A stretch of DNA of 64,000 nt from Mycobacterium intracellulare ATCC 13950 (GTDB lineage: Bacteria > Actinomycetota > Actinomycetes > Mycobacteriales > Mycobacteriaceae). Position 1 is the first letter of the stretch. Each line of letters opens with the position of its first letter. The stretch lies in the NCBI RefSeq assembly GCF_000277125.1, contig NC_016946.1:5270001-5334000 (forward strand). Reading direction: 5' to 3'. The notes under the pieces were generated by a model. That model was not told the origin of the DNA, ran no database searches, and was given only the letters and a program-made list of their open reading frames with translations. Below, in pieces: positions 1-9,024 of this stretch. The position numbers were made by a program, and so were the translations under genes.

Positions 1-719
1 CCGGTCACCGAGCAGGATTCGTGCGCGAGCCAACCCACCACGGGCGCAACGAGTTCCGGTCCCATCGGCGGGTAGGCGGAGGTGTCGATGCCGTCCGCCA
101 TGCGCGTCACCGCCGCCGGCACGATCACGTTGCAGCGGACGCCCTCGGCGGCGCCCTCGAGCGCGGCGACATTGGACAACCCGATGACGCCCGCCTTGGC
201 GGCCGCGTAGTTGGCCACGTCGCGGTTTCCGTACAGGCCGCCGATCGACGACGTCAGCACGATGCGGCCGTAGCCCGCCCCGCACATGAGCGGGAACGCC
301 GGGCGCACGACGTTGAACGCGCCGCGCAGGTGCACATCGAGCACGGCGTCGAAGTCCCCGTAGCTCATCTCCTTCAGCGAGCCGCGGCGGACGTTGCCGG
401 CGTTGTGCACCAGGATGTCGACGCGGCCATAGTGCTCGAGCGCGGTCGCGATGATCGCGTCGCCGCCCGCTGCGGTCGCGACCGAAGCGCTGCACGCGAC
501 GGCCTGTCCGCCGGCCGCGGTGATCTCGGCGACGACCCGCTCCGCCGGACCGGCGTCGACCCCTTCGCCGTCGAGGCCGCCGCCGACGTCGTTGACGACC
601 ACCTTCGCCCCACGCGCGGCCAGCAGCTGCGCGTAGGCGCGACCCAACCCGCGGCCGCCCCCGGTCACCACGGCGACGCGGCCGTCGAATCGTAGTTGCT
701 CTGCAGGGGTTTCGCTCAA
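1..719 (-). CDS. SDR family oxidoreductase (C-terminus cut by window edge)
   Basis: NAD(P)-dependent short-chain dehydrogenase, last gene of the leftward Rieske/BVMO operon. The reading frame starts with TTG at 719 (LSETPAEQLRFDGRVAVVTG), and this TTG overlaps the TGA of the monooxygenase gene in a TTGA arrangement, which implies translational coupling. It stays open to position 1. Seen: the Rossmann motif TGGGRGLG near residue 22, an HNAG motif, and the catalytic Ser plus YAAAK tetrad (residues around 170-185). About 239 residues are present; the usual length is 250-300, so little is missing. In context it probably oxidises a hydroxyl made by the operon's oxygenases or after ring opening; the substrate is unknown. 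Confidence 0.9.
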   Translation of the reverse strand, partial: MSETPAEQLRFDGRVAVVTGGGRGLGRAYAQLLAARGAKVVVNDVGGGLDGEGVDAGPAERVVAEITAAGGQAVACSASVATAAGGDAIIATALEHYGRVDILVHNAGNVRRGSLKEMSYGDFDAVLDVHLRGAFNVVRPAFPLMCGAGYGRIVLTSSIGGLYGNRDVANYAAAKAGVIGLSNVAALEGAAEGVRCNVIVPAAVTRMADGIDTSAYPPMGPELVAPVVGWLAHESCSVT

Positions 720-2563
720 GTGCCGAGCACCAACCCGTCCAAGTCGCCCTTGTCACGCCACACGCGCAGCAAGTCCTCGAACGCGTAAAAGCCGGGGCCG
801 TACGGTTCGCCCAGGTGTGACCGGATGCCCTCTCCCCCGCCGCCGCCTTCGTTGTTGTAGTAGCCGGGTGTGCACTGGGCGTCGAACGCCGAGTTGTCGA
901 CGGCGGTTTCCCGGATCGTCGCGCACCACTGCTCCTGGGCCGCCGCGCTGGGCTCCACGGTGGTCGCGCCCCGCTTCAACGCCTCGGCGATGATGTAGGC
1001 GATGTGCTCGCCCTGCAGCTCGTAGTTGGCGGCGATGTTGGCGGAGATGCCGACCTGGGTAAAACCGGTATAGAACTGGTTCGGGAAGCCGCGGCTGGTC
1101 ATCCCGTGCAGCGTCTTGTAGCCGTCGCGCCAGTGGTCGAACAGCGACAGCCCGTCGCGGCCCTCGATCGTCTCCATGGAATAGCGGCGGCTGATCTCGG
1201 TGGTGATCTCGAAGCCGCTGGCATAGATGATGCAGTCGACCTCGTACTCGACGCCGCCCGCCACCAGCCCCTTTTCGGTGATCCGTTCAACCCCTTTGGA
1301 ATCGGAGACGTCGACGAGGGTGACGTTGGGCCGGTTGAACATCGGCAGGTACTCGTCGTTGGACAGTGGCCGCTTGCACAGGAACCGGTAGTAGGGCTTG
1401 AGTGCCTCGGCGGTCTGCGCGTCCTCGACGATCACGTCGATGCGGCGGCGCAGCCGCTCCATCAGCTTGTAATCCTCTTCCTCGCGGATCGCCATGAACT
1501 GCTCGGGCGTCAGCGACGCGGGGTCGTCCAGCGCGAGCACCCGGGCCGCGGTGTTGCGCCCGAGTTCGGTCCAGAAGTCGCACACCAGGTCCGGCTGACC
1601 CAGCGCCATGCCCTCGAAGGTCCAGGAGTGGAAGTTGCGTTGCCGTTCCCGCTGCCAGCCCGGCCGCAACGATTTCACCCACTCCGGGTCGGTCGGCGCG
1701 TTGTTGCGTTCGTCGACGGTCGAAGGGGTGCGCTGAAAGACGTAGAGGTGCTGGGCGTCTCGGGCCAGGAACGGGACGATCTGGATCGCGGTGGCGCCGG
1801 TGCCGATGACGGCGACCCTCTTGTCGGCGAGCTTGTGCAGGTTGCCGCCGCTGTCCCCGCCGGTGTAGTCGTAGTCCCACCGCGACGAGTGGAACGCGTG
1901 GCCCTTGAAGTCCTTGATCCCAGGAATGCCGGGCAGTTTGGGCCGGTGGAAGGGGCCCGACGCCAGCACCACGAACCGGGCGCGGATGTCGTCGCCGCGG
2001 TTGGTGCCGATTCGCCAGCGCCTGATCTCCTCGTCCCAACGCAGGTCGCGCACCTGGGTGGAGAAGATCGCCGAATCGTAGAGGCCGAAATGCTTGCCGA
2101 TGTTGCGACAGTGCTGGTAAATCTCGGCGCCGTCGGCGAACTTCTTCGACGGCATGAAATCGAGCTCTTCGAGAAGCGGGATGTAGCAGTAGGATTCGTT
2201 GTCGCACTGGATGCCCGGGTACCGGTTCCAGTACCAGACACCGCCGAAGTCGCCGCCGAGTTCGATCACGCGTACGTCGTCGACGCCCGCCTTCTTCAGG
2301 TGCGCTGCCGACAGCAATCCACCGAAGCCGCCACCGAGGACCGCGACGTCGATGTCCTCCGAAATCGGGTCGCGTGGCGCGGCCGGGGTGTAGGGATCGA
2401 CCTCGTAGTACCCGGCGAAGTCGTCCTCCAGTTCGATGTACTGCTTGGAACCTTCCTTGCGCAGCCGCTTTTCGCGTTCCAGCCGGTACTTCTCGCGCAG
2501 CGCGGCGATGTCGACGTCGTCGGGCGTCTGGGTGGGCCCGCAGCTGTCCTGGTGCATGGTCAT
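716..2563 (-). CDS. Baeyer-Villiger monooxygenase (FAD/NADPH)
   Basis: Flavoprotein monooxygenase of 615 residues that would insert oxygen next to a ketone to give an ester or lactone. Seen: the first dinucleotide-binding motif GGGFGG (residues 77-82), the BVMO fingerprint FxGxxxHxxxW as FKGHAFHSSRW (219-229), and the second nucleotide-binding motif GTGATA near 254-259. The long N-terminal extension before the FAD motif (about 75 residues) resembles cyclohexanone/phenylacetone/steroid type I BVMOs. The start ATG overlaps the stop of the Rieske gene (ATGA), and its own stop overlaps the next SDR start, so the genes are coupled. Family is certain; the cyclic-ketone substrate is inferred from neighbours. 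Confidence 0.95.
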   Translation of the reverse strand: MTMHQDSCGPTQTPDDVDIAALREKYRLEREKRLRKEGSKQYIELEDDFAGYYEVDPYTPAAPRDPISEDIDVAVLGGGFGGLLSAAHLKKAGVDDVRVIELGGDFGGVWYWNRYPGIQCDNESYCYIPLLEELDFMPSKKFADGAEIYQHCRNIGKHFGLYDSAIFSTQVRDLRWDEEIRRWRIGTNRGDDIRARFVVLASGPFHRPKLPGIPGIKDFKGHAFHSSRWDYDYTGGDSGGNLHKLADKRVAVIGTGATAIQIVPFLARDAQHLYVFQRTPSTVDERNNAPTDPEWVKSLRPGWQRERQRNFHSWTFEGMALGQPDLVCDFWTELGRNTAARVLALDDPASLTPEQFMAIREEEDYKLMERLRRRIDVIVEDAQTAEALKPYYRFLCKRPLSNDEYLPMFNRPNVTLVDVSDSKGVERITEKGLVAGGVEYEVDCIIYASGFEITTEISRRYSMETIEGRDGLSLFDHWRDGYKTLHGMTSRGFPNQFYTGFTQVGISANIAANYELQGEHIAYIIAEALKRGATTVEPSAAAQEQWCATIRETAVDNSAFDAQCTPGYYNNEGGGGGEGIRSHLGEPYGPGFYAFEDLLRVWRDKGDLDGLVLGT

Positions 2564-3960
2564 GCCGATGGTGACTCCTTGCGTGACAGTTCCTGGGGCT
2601 CACCGGTACCCATGTATCTCGACAATTGGTAGTGCAGGTTGACGGTGCTGCGTTCGCGGTACGGGTTGGGCTTGGTGCCGGCGAAGCCGAGTGACTTCAT
2701 CCCCTGCTGCACGGCCGCCATGTTGGAGAAGTCCTGCGGTAGGACCGACCGCCAACGGGGATCCCCGACCGGGGTGTACTCCCACTCGGTCTGGGGCTCT
2801 TGGCCTTTCGGGTACAGCTCGAACACCGACACCTCGAAGATGCACTTGTCGGGGTTGTAGCTGGGGTGCGGTCGCGCGCCGTAACACAGCGCGCTGGTCA
2901 GGCCCTGTCCGATCTGGAAGTTCGGAAAGATCTGCCACGCGGTGCCGGCCTGCCCGAGGATGTCGGCGGGGATCGTCGGCCAGACGACGCCACGGGCCTC
3001 GTCGTCGCGGCGCGCCGATGCCAGCCAGTGCTCGAGGACCTTGTCGGCCGGCGTCCCCTCGGGCAACTCGTCGACGAGTCGCTTGGCCGCGTTCACCAGC
3101 GTCTGGGTGGTGGTGGCGTTGGTCTCCTCCATCGTGTACACCTGCATCTCCGCGGTGGACACCCGCGGGTCGGCGCCGATGCCGAGGCGGATCTTGGACT
3201 TGGTGGCCTCCATGTCCTCTGGGGCGTCGTAGCCGATGTTGCTGTGTCTGCCTTGGGCTTTCGCCCACCCCTTGAACTCGCCGAACTTGTTGAACTCGGG
3301 GTGCGTGGTGTAGACGTGGTAGGTCTCGTTGAACGCTTCCAGCGCGACCTTCCAGTTGCAGTCAAATTCAAGCCATTTGCGCCACTTGTAGCGCATGTTC
3401 TCACACCCGAACGGGTCGAGGATCTTCGCGGCGGGGAACAGGTAATCGGCCAGCGGCTCGCAGTCGGGGTCCATGTTGATCCACAACCAGCCGCCCCAGG
3501 TGTCGACCCGAACCGGTCGAAGGTGGGTGTTGTCCGGGGTGAGCGCTCCCTGCCAGTCCTGTTGCTCGCGGATGTGCGTGCACGCCCCGTCCAAGCCATA
3601 GGTCCAACCGTGAAAGCCGCAGACGAACGACTTTCGGGTGCGGGCACAGGCGTTCTTGGCGCCCTCGGGGGTGTCGATCAGCCGGCGGCCGCGGTGCATG
3701 CACACGTTGTGGTGCGCGTGAAATTCGTTGTGGCCGGTGCGCACCACGATGATCGAGTCGTCGAGGATGTCGTAGGTCAAATAGCTGCCCACCTCGGGTA
3801 ATTCCTCGACGCGGCCGACCTGCTGCCAGACCCGCCGCCACAGCCTGTCGCGCTCGGCGCGGGCGTAGTCCTCGGAGATGTATGCCTCGACGCCGATCGT
3901 CATCGGGGACGAGAGTTCCTCGGCCCCAGCGGAATTCGTGCCCTTGGCGAGATCGGTCAT
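2560..3960 (-). CDS. Rieske-type ring-hydroxylating oxygenase, alpha subunit
   Basis: Catalytic subunit of a Rieske non-haem iron oxygenase (466 residues), which hydroxylates rings or C-H bonds using electrons from a separate reductase. Seen: Rieske cluster ligands CMH (C87, H89) and CGFH (C114, H117), and the mononuclear iron motif NETYHVYTTH (H215, H220). The spacing between the two halves of the Rieske motif is 24 residues, longer than the usual 15-17. ATG 3960 is preferred over GTG 3963 because AGGAGG lies 5 nt before it. It overlaps the upstream SDR stop by 1 nt (TGATG). No beta subunit, ferredoxin or reductase is in the window, so electron donors must come from elsewhere. Confidence 0.94.
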   Translation of the reverse strand: MTDLAKGTNSAGAEELSSPMTIGVEAYISEDYARAERDRLWRRVWQQVGRVEELPEVGSYLTYDILDDSIIVVRTGHNEFHAHHNVCMHRGRRLIDTPEGAKNACARTRKSFVCGFHGWTYGLDGACTHIREQQDWQGALTPDNTHLRPVRVDTWGGWLWINMDPDCEPLADYLFPAAKILDPFGCENMRYKWRKWLEFDCNWKVALEAFNETYHVYTTHPEFNKFGEFKGWAKAQGRHSNIGYDAPEDMEATKSKIRLGIGADPRVSTAEMQVYTMEETNATTTQTLVNAAKRLVDELPEGTPADKVLEHWLASARRDDEARGVVWPTIPADILGQAGTAWQIFPNFQIGQGLTSALCYGARPHPSYNPDKCIFEVSVFELYPKGQEPQTEWEYTPVGDPRWRSVLPQDFSNMAAVQQGMKSLGFAGTKPNPYRERSTVNLHYQLSRYMGTGEPQELSRKESPSA

Positions 3961-4814
3961 CACATCCTCCTAATGGCCGCGCGGAAGGATTCGTCACGCA
4001 AGAAGAGCGACGTGTTGTCGGCGCCGAGATGGCTCCATTTGAGGTCCAGGCCGCCGTCGACCAACAGCGTCTGGCCGGTGATATAGCTCGACATCTCCGA
4101 GAGCAGAAACAGGATGGCGCCGGCCTGCTCCTCGGGCCGGCCCCGCCGTCCCATGGCGATCGCCTGCCGATCCCGTTCGGGGTCCTCGTCGACGTAGGTG
4201 CGCGAGGCCGCCGTCTCGGTGACGCCGGGCGCGACGGCGTTGACCCGGACTCCGGCCTGCGCCAACTCGAGGGCCATCGTGCGGGTCATCGCGGTGATCG
4301 CGGCCTTGGCGGTCCCGTAGGCGATGTGAAACGGCGCGGTGTTCATGCCGCTGATCGACGAGATCGACACGATGGACCCCGGCAGTCTTTGCGCGACGAG
4401 CTCGGCCGCCACGGCCTGGCTCATGAAGAACGCCGTCTCGAGGTTGTCGGCGAAGATCTTGCGCCAGTCGCCGCGGGTCACGCGCGTCGACGGCATCCAC
4501 GTCGACGGCTCGGCGCCGCCGGCGACATTGACCAGCCCGTACAAGCTTCCGTCGGCGCGGCGCGCGTGGTCGATCACCGCGGCGATGCCCTCGTCGGTGG
4601 ACGCGTCGGCCGCGACGGGCACCACGGCCAGGCCGTGGGCGGCCAGCGGGGCGATGTGCTCGTCGAGGTTTTCCTTCGATCGGCTCACCGCGATCACGGT
4701 GGCCCCGGCCCGGGCGGTCACGGCTGTGACGGTGGTGCCGATGCCGCCTCCGCCGGCGCCGGAGACCACCACGACGCGACCATCAAGCCTGAGGTGCCCG
4801 AATTGATCGTCCAT
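3960..4814 (-). CDS. SDR family oxidoreductase, first gene of leftward operon
   Basis: Short-chain dehydrogenase of about 284 residues. The cofactor loop is unusual (SGAGGGGIG instead of TGxxxGxG) and NNAG is replaced by VNVAGG; the catalytic Ser (SISSISG) and YGTAK are present, and it ends with the typical ITGQTLLVDGG. I chose ATG 4814 because a weak AGCAGG precedes it and the protein then begins MDDQFGHLRLDG like relatives; a longer start at 4862 would run into the promoter area. It leads the operon SDR, Rieske oxygenase, BVMO, SDR. Likely role: oxidation of the alcohol made by the Rieske enzyme to the ketone that the BVMO uses (inference). Confidence 0.93.
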   Translation of the reverse strand: MDDQFGHLRLDGRVVVVSGAGGGGIGTTVTAVTARAGATVIAVSRSKENLDEHIAPLAAHGLAVVPVAADASTDEGIAAVIDHARRADGSLYGLVNVAGGAEPSTWMPSTRVTRGDWRKIFADNLETAFFMSQAVAAELVAQRLPGSIVSISSISGMNTAPFHIAYGTAKAAITAMTRTMALELAQAGVRVNAVAPGVTETAASRTYVDEDPERDRQAIAMGRRGRPEEQAGAILFLLSEMSSYITGQTLLVDGGLDLKWSHLGADNTSLFLRDESFRAAIRRM

Positions 4815-4872
4815 GACCTGCTTTCGGCCGCCGACGGCGCCGTCCCGCGCCGGCCGCGACATTCGCTACCAG

Positions 4873-4886
4873 TTTGTCCGGACAAA
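4873..4886. promoter_or_regulatory. Perfect 14-bp palindrome, candidate GntR operator
   Basis: TTTGTCCGGACAAA is a perfect palindrome in the divergent promoter, about 60 bp before the leftward SDR start. GntR regulators of the HutC/UTRA type usually bind short GT-rich/AC-rich palindromes of this kind, and one is encoded at 6651. Binding is inferred. Confidence 0.6.
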
Positions 4887-4969
4887 ATATGGCGTTCTGT
4901 CCTTGGGAGAACACTATTCCGACCGGCGGACTTCGCTGTCAAGATCGAGCCGAGACACCGTCGTGGCTA

Positions 4970-4981
4970 TTGTCTGGACTA
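4970..4981. promoter_or_regulatory. Second, degenerate copy of the TTGTCC box
   Basis: TTGTCTGGACTA shares TTGTCyGGAC with the perfect palindrome about 97 bp upstream. It lies about 55 bp before the SMP-30 gene, so each divergent operon has its own box. Confidence 0.45.
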
Positions 4982-5034
4982 GGAGGAATTGATAACGTCC
5001 AGCCCAACCGGCTGACGGAAGGACCTCGGCGAGC

Positions 5035-6651
5035 ATGTCCATTTCAAGGGCCCTCTCAACGCAGCCCTCGCGGTACGCAGTCCCGGACGCGATCGACGTC
5101 GCTCCGGGCTGGGAACTCGACCGGTTGACCGCGCCGAGCCGGCTGTTCGGGGCCAACGGGCTGCGCACCGGCCCCGACGGCCGCATCTACATCGCGCAGG
5201 TGACCGGCAGTCAGATCAGCGCGCTGGACCACCGCACCGGGGAACTGGTGACCGCCAGCCCCAAGGGCGGCGACATCGTGGCACCCGACGACGTCGCGTT
5301 CGATCCCCGCGGCAACCTGTACGCGACCGAGGTGATGGACGGCCGGGTCAGCGTGCGCGAGACCAACGGCCGGACGCGGGTGCTGCGCGACGACGTGCCG
5401 TCGGCCAACGGCATCACGTTCCATGACGGCCGGTTGTTCATCGGTGAATGCCGGGAGGGTGGGCGGCTGCTGGAATTCGACCTGTCGGGCGGCCCGCCAC
5501 GGGTGCTCTTGGAGAACGTGCCCTCGCCGAACGCGATGGAGGTCGGTCCCGACGGCCTGCTGTACTTCCCGGTGATGGGCGCCAACGAGATCTGGCGCGT
5601 CGACCCCGACGGCGGCGAGCCACACTGTGTCGCAAAAGATCTCGGCGTGCCCGACTCGGTGAAGTTCGACGCCCGGGGCTACCTCGTCTCCACCCAGGTG
5701 GCCAGCGGGCAGGTGCTGCGCATCGATCCCCGCAGCGGCGAACGTCGCCTGCTCGCCCAGCTGAATCCGGGGCTGGACAACTGCACCTTCGTCGGCGACC
5801 GGCTGTTCGTCTCCAACTTCAGTGGCGAGATCACCGAGATCTCGCCCGACGGCGCAACGACATCGGTGTTGCCGGGCGGACTCAACTGGCCGCTGGACCT
5901 GGCCGTGGGCCAGGACGGGCAGCTCTACATTGCCGACGGCACGTACTTCTATGTCGCCCTGCCCGACGGGTCCCTGCAGACCGCGGGAATGTTGTTCAGC
6001 CCCGGCTATCCCGGGTTCCTGCGCGGCCTCGCCGCAGGCGCGCCCGGCGAGTTCGTCGTCACCACCTCTGGCGGCCAGGTCGCCCGCTACCGGCCCGAAG
6101 CCGGCGAAACCGAGGTGCTGGCCGACGGTTTCGACCAGCTCTACGGTGTCGCGGTGACCCCAGGCGGTGTGGTGGTTGCGGAGTTGGGGACCGGGCGGGT
6201 GTTGTCGCTGCGGTCCGGAGGTGTCGACGTGCTGGCGACCGATCTGCGCGAGCCTGTCGGGGTCGCGATCGACGCCGACGGAGCCCCGCTGGTGGCGGAG
6301 GCGGGCGCGGGCAGGGTGGTCCGGCCGGCCGGGTCGCGGGCCGACACCGTCGTGGCCGATCTGCAACGGCCGCAGGGCATTCTGGTCCGCGACGGTGTGC
6401 TCTACGTGGTCGATGCCGGCGCCAAGGAACTGATCGCCTTCGACCTCGCCGGCCACGGTCGCCGGACGATCGCGTCCGGGCTGCCGGTCGGTCCCCCGCC
6501 GGGCGTGACTGCCAAGCCACTGCGCGGCATGCCGCCGTTTTCGGGGCCACAGGGTCCGTTCGCCGGCATCACGGCCGCGGCCGATGGGACGCTGTACATC
6601 TCGGCCGACGGCGAGGGCAGCGTGCTCGCCCTGCGCCCCACGGGCCACTGA
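5035..6651 (+). CDS. SMP-30/gluconolactonase-like double beta-propeller protein
   Basis: A 538-residue protein of the SMP-30/gluconolactonase/NHL class, whose members are Ca- or Zn-dependent lactonases or sugar-ester hydrolases. Seen: repeated blade motifs such as GPDGRIYIA, DPRGNLYAT, GPDGLLYFP and GQDGQLYIAD, with Asn/Asp-rich loops (PSANGITF, SPNAMEV, PDSVKF) that match metal-ligand positions in the first half. The length is nearly twice the usual 300: residues 15-320 look like the SMP-30 propeller and 330-530 like a second NHL-type propeller. No signal peptide is visible. A GGAAGGAC precedes ATG 5035. In this operon a lactonase would open the lactone made by the BVMO (inference). Its stop overlaps the next start (TGATG). 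Confidence 0.88.
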   Translation: MSISRALSTQPSRYAVPDAIDVAPGWELDRLTAPSRLFGANGLRTGPDGRIYIAQVTGSQISALDHRTGELVTASPKGGDIVAPDDVAFDPRGNLYATEVMDGRVSVRETNGRTRVLRDDVPSANGITFHDGRLFIGECREGGRLLEFDLSGGPPRVLLENVPSPNAMEVGPDGLLYFPVMGANEIWRVDPDGGEPHCVAKDLGVPDSVKFDARGYLVSTQVASGQVLRIDPRSGERRLLAQLNPGLDNCTFVGDRLFVSNFSGEITEISPDGATTSVLPGGLNWPLDLAVGQDGQLYIADGTYFYVALPDGSLQTAGMLFSPGYPGFLRGLAAGAPGEFVVTTSGGQVARYRPEAGETEVLADGFDQLYGVAVTPGGVVVAELGTGRVLSLRSGGVDVLATDLREPVGVAIDADGAPLVAEAGAGRVVRPAGSRADTVVADLQRPQGILVRDGVLYVVDAGAKELIAFDLAGHGRRTIASGLPVGPPPGVTAKPLRGMPPFSGPQGPFAGITAAADGTLYISADGEGSVLALRPTGH

Positions 6652-7400
6652 TGTCCCAGGCCATCGCGGGCGACCACCGCTACCTGCAGATCGCCCGCAC
6701 GCTGCGCAAGGAGATCGTCGACGGGGTCTACCCGGTGGGGTCGCAGCTGCCGACCGAGCACCAACTGTGTGAGCGCTTCGCGGTGAGCCGCTACACCGTT
6801 CGCGAAGCGTTGCGCCGGCTCCGCGAGGACAACCTGGTCGCCTCCCGGCCGCGGGCGGGCACCCGGGTGGTACCCCGCCCGGCGTCGAGTTCCTATGCCC
6901 AGGACGCGATGTCGATCGACGACCTGCTCGCGTTCGCCGCCGGCGCCCAGCTGACCATCGAATCCAACGCGATGGTGACGATCGACGACGACCTCGCCGC
7001 CCGGACCGGACTCGAGCCCGGCACCCAGTGGCTCTCGGTGCGTGGCTACCGGCAGGCCGACGGCGCGTCGGTGCCGATGTGCCGGACGGAGTACTACATC
7101 AGCCGCAGTTTCGCCGCGGTGGGCAGGCTGCTGCAACGCCATGCCGGCCCGATCTTCCCGTTGATCGAGGATCTTTTCGGCGTGAGCGTCGCCCAGTTGC
7201 ACCAGGAGATCGCGGCCGTCCTGCTCTCCCCGGAACTGGCCGACGGCCTCGGCGTGGAAGCGGGAACGGCCGCACTGCAGATGCGGCGCACCTACACGAC
7301 CTCCGACGGCGAGGTGGCCCAGGTGACGATCAACACCCACCTGTCGTCGAGGTTTCGGTATGCGATGACCATGCGTCGCGTCACCGGTCAGGCCGGCTGA
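6651..7400 (+). CDS. GntR-family regulator with UTRA domain
   Basis: Transcription factor of 249 residues: an N-terminal winged helix (residues 10-75, with TEHQLCERFAVSRYTVREAL as recognition helices) and a C-terminal UTRA ligand-binding domain (about 95-240), i.e. the HutC subfamily. Such proteins usually repress their own catabolic operon until an intermediate of the pathway binds the UTRA domain. ATG 6651 overlaps the previous stop by one base. It sits inside the rightward catabolic operon and probably acts on the two TTGTCC-type boxes at 4873 and 4970. The ligand is unknown. Confidence 0.94.
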   Translation: MSQAIAGDHRYLQIARTLRKEIVDGVYPVGSQLPTEHQLCERFAVSRYTVREALRRLREDNLVASRPRAGTRVVPRPASSSYAQDAMSIDDLLAFAAGAQLTIESNAMVTIDDDLAARTGLEPGTQWLSVRGYRQADGASVPMCRTEYYISRSFAAVGRLLQRHAGPIFPLIEDLFGVSVAQLHQEIAAVLLSPELADGLGVEAGTAALQMRRTYTTSDGEVAQVTINTHLSSRFRYAMTMRRVTGQAG

Positions 7401-7401
7401 G

Positions 7402-9024
7402 TTGCTCGCCCGGGCCCGCCACGACGCGGCGCATGCGTCAGAGGCCTACCGGCGCGGACTGTGGGTGCACACCACGCTCGCCGATTCCCTGCGCGCGGCC
7501 GCGCAGACGTCGCCGCACCGAACAGTGTTGGTGGACAAGGATGTTCGGCTGGACTGCGCCACACTGCACGCGCAGGCCGGCGCGCTGGCCGCGGCGATGC
7601 TGGCGCGCATGCCCACCAACAGCGTCGTGTCCTTCATGCTGCCGAACTGGCATGAGACCGCCGTCATCTATCTGGCCGCGACGCTCGCCGGCATGGTGGT
7701 GAACCCGATCCTTCCGTCGCTGCGCGACCACGACCTGCGCTTCATTCTCGAAGACGCCGGCACCGCAATGCTATTCGCCCCGCACCGATTCGGCGGCCAC
7801 GACTACGCGGCGATGCTCGAACGGGTGACGGCCGCGATGGGCAACGCGCCCGAGGTCGTGGTGTTGCGCGAAACCGGGCACGCCGGTCCGCACACCCCCT
7901 ATCCGGACCTGCTCGACCATGCGCCGGACCCCGCGACGCTTCCGGCGCTCGATCCCGACGCCGCGCGGATGATCCTGTACACCTCGGGGACCACCAGCCG
8001 CCCGAAAGGCGTCCTGCACACCCACAATTCGCTGCACGCCCTGATCCGCCAGCTCCGCGAGCACTGGAGCATCGAGCCCGGCGACACGTTCCTGGTCCCG
8101 TCGCCGGTCGCCCATATCGGCGGCTCGATCTATGCCTTCGAATGCCCGCTGCTGCTGGGCACCACCGCGGTGCTGATGGACCGGTGGGATCCGGCGCAGG
8201 CGGTCGCGCTGATGAACGCCGAACGGTGCACCCACATGGCGGGGGCCACGCCGTTTCTGCAGCAGCTGCTGTCCGCCGCCGAAGGCCTCGGCACCCGCCT
8301 GCCCGACCTGAAGGTGTTCATCTGCGGCGGCGCGTCGGTATCGCCGTCGCTGATCCGGAGCGCCGCAGACTATTTCGACCGCGCGGTGGTCACCCGGGTG
8401 TACGGCTGCACCGAGGTTCCCGTCGCGACCGTCGGCGCGCCCCGGCCCGACGAAGCCGACAGCGCCGCGGATACCGACGGCAGGGCCGGCATCGCCGAGA
8501 TCAAGCTCGTCCCCCACGGTGCCGCACCCGCGGGTGACGGAGAAATCTACCTGCGCGGGCCGCAGATGCTACTGGGCTACCGCCATCCCGAAGACGATTC
8601 CTTCGATGCCGATGGGTTTTTCCGCACCGGGGATCTCGGGCGCTGGGTCTCGACCGGTTCCGGAGACCGGTACCTCGTCGTGACGGGACGGGCCAAGGAC
8701 GTCATCATCCGCAGCGGCGAGAACATCTCGGCCAAGGAGGTCGAGGACCTGCTCGCCGACCATCCCGGCATCGCCGAGATCGCTGTGGTCGGGCTGCCCG
8801 ACGAGCGCACCGGGGAGCGGGCCTGCGCGGTGATCGTCCCCGCGGGCGCGCAGCGCCCGGACGTCGCGAGTTTGCTTGCGCTGCTGGTGAGCAAGGGCGT
8901 CGCCAAATTCAAGGCGCCCGAACAGGTCGTGATCTGGGATGCCCTGCCGAAGAACGACGCTGGCAAGGTGCTCAAGCATCGGGTCCGGGCGGCGCTCACG
9001 CGGGTGGAGACTAAGGATGGGTGA
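7402..9024 (+). CDS. AMP-forming acyl-CoA synthetase
   Basis: ANL-superfamily ligase (540 residues) that would activate a carboxylic acid through an acyl-adenylate and transfer it to CoA. Seen: P-loop [12 protein letters not shown] (around residue 193), FRTGDLGRW, the hinge region [14 protein letters not shown], and the C-terminal catalytic lysine motif [14 protein letters not shown] 7402 is one base after the GntR stop; the next in-frame candidates lie too far inside. The gene belongs to the GntR-controlled rightward operon and overlaps the following SDR. The acid is most likely a ring-opening product of the pathway; FadD-like chain length cannot be told. Confidence 0.93.
   Translation: MLARARHDAAHASEAYRRGLWVHTTLADSLRAAAQTSPHRTVLVDKDVRLDCATLHAQAGALAAAMLARMPTNSVVSFMLPNWHETAVIYLAATLAGMVVNPILPSLRDHDLRFILEDAGTAMLFAPHRFGGHDYAAMLERVTAAMGNAPEVVVLRETGHAGPHTPYPDLLDHAPDPATLPALDPDAARMILYTSGTTSRPKGVLHTHNSLHALIRQLREHWSIEPGDTFLVPSPVAHIGGSIYAFECPLLLGTTAVLMDRWDPAQAVALMNAERCTHMAGATPFLQQLLSAAEGLGTRLPDLKVFICGGASVSPSLIRSAADYFDRAVVTRVYGCTEVPVATVGAPRPDEADSAADTDGRAGIAEIKLVPHGAAPAGDGEIYLRGPQMLLGYRHPEDDSFDADGFFRTGDLGRWVSTGSGDRYLVVTGRAKDVIIRSGENISAKEVEDLLADHPGIAEIAVVGLPDERTGERACAVIVPAGAQRPDVASLLALLVSKGVAKFKAPEQVVIWDALPKNDAGKVLKHRVRAALTRVETKDG

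Noticed and set aside
21..695. Long rightward open frame at the left edge
   Set aside because: It mirrors the leftward SDR, whose motifs are complete; its translation is Arg/His/Ala-rich without domains.
1004..2632. 542-codon rightward frame opposite the BVMO
   Set aside because: Antisense shadow of a well-supported BVMO gene; typical of GC-rich DNA.
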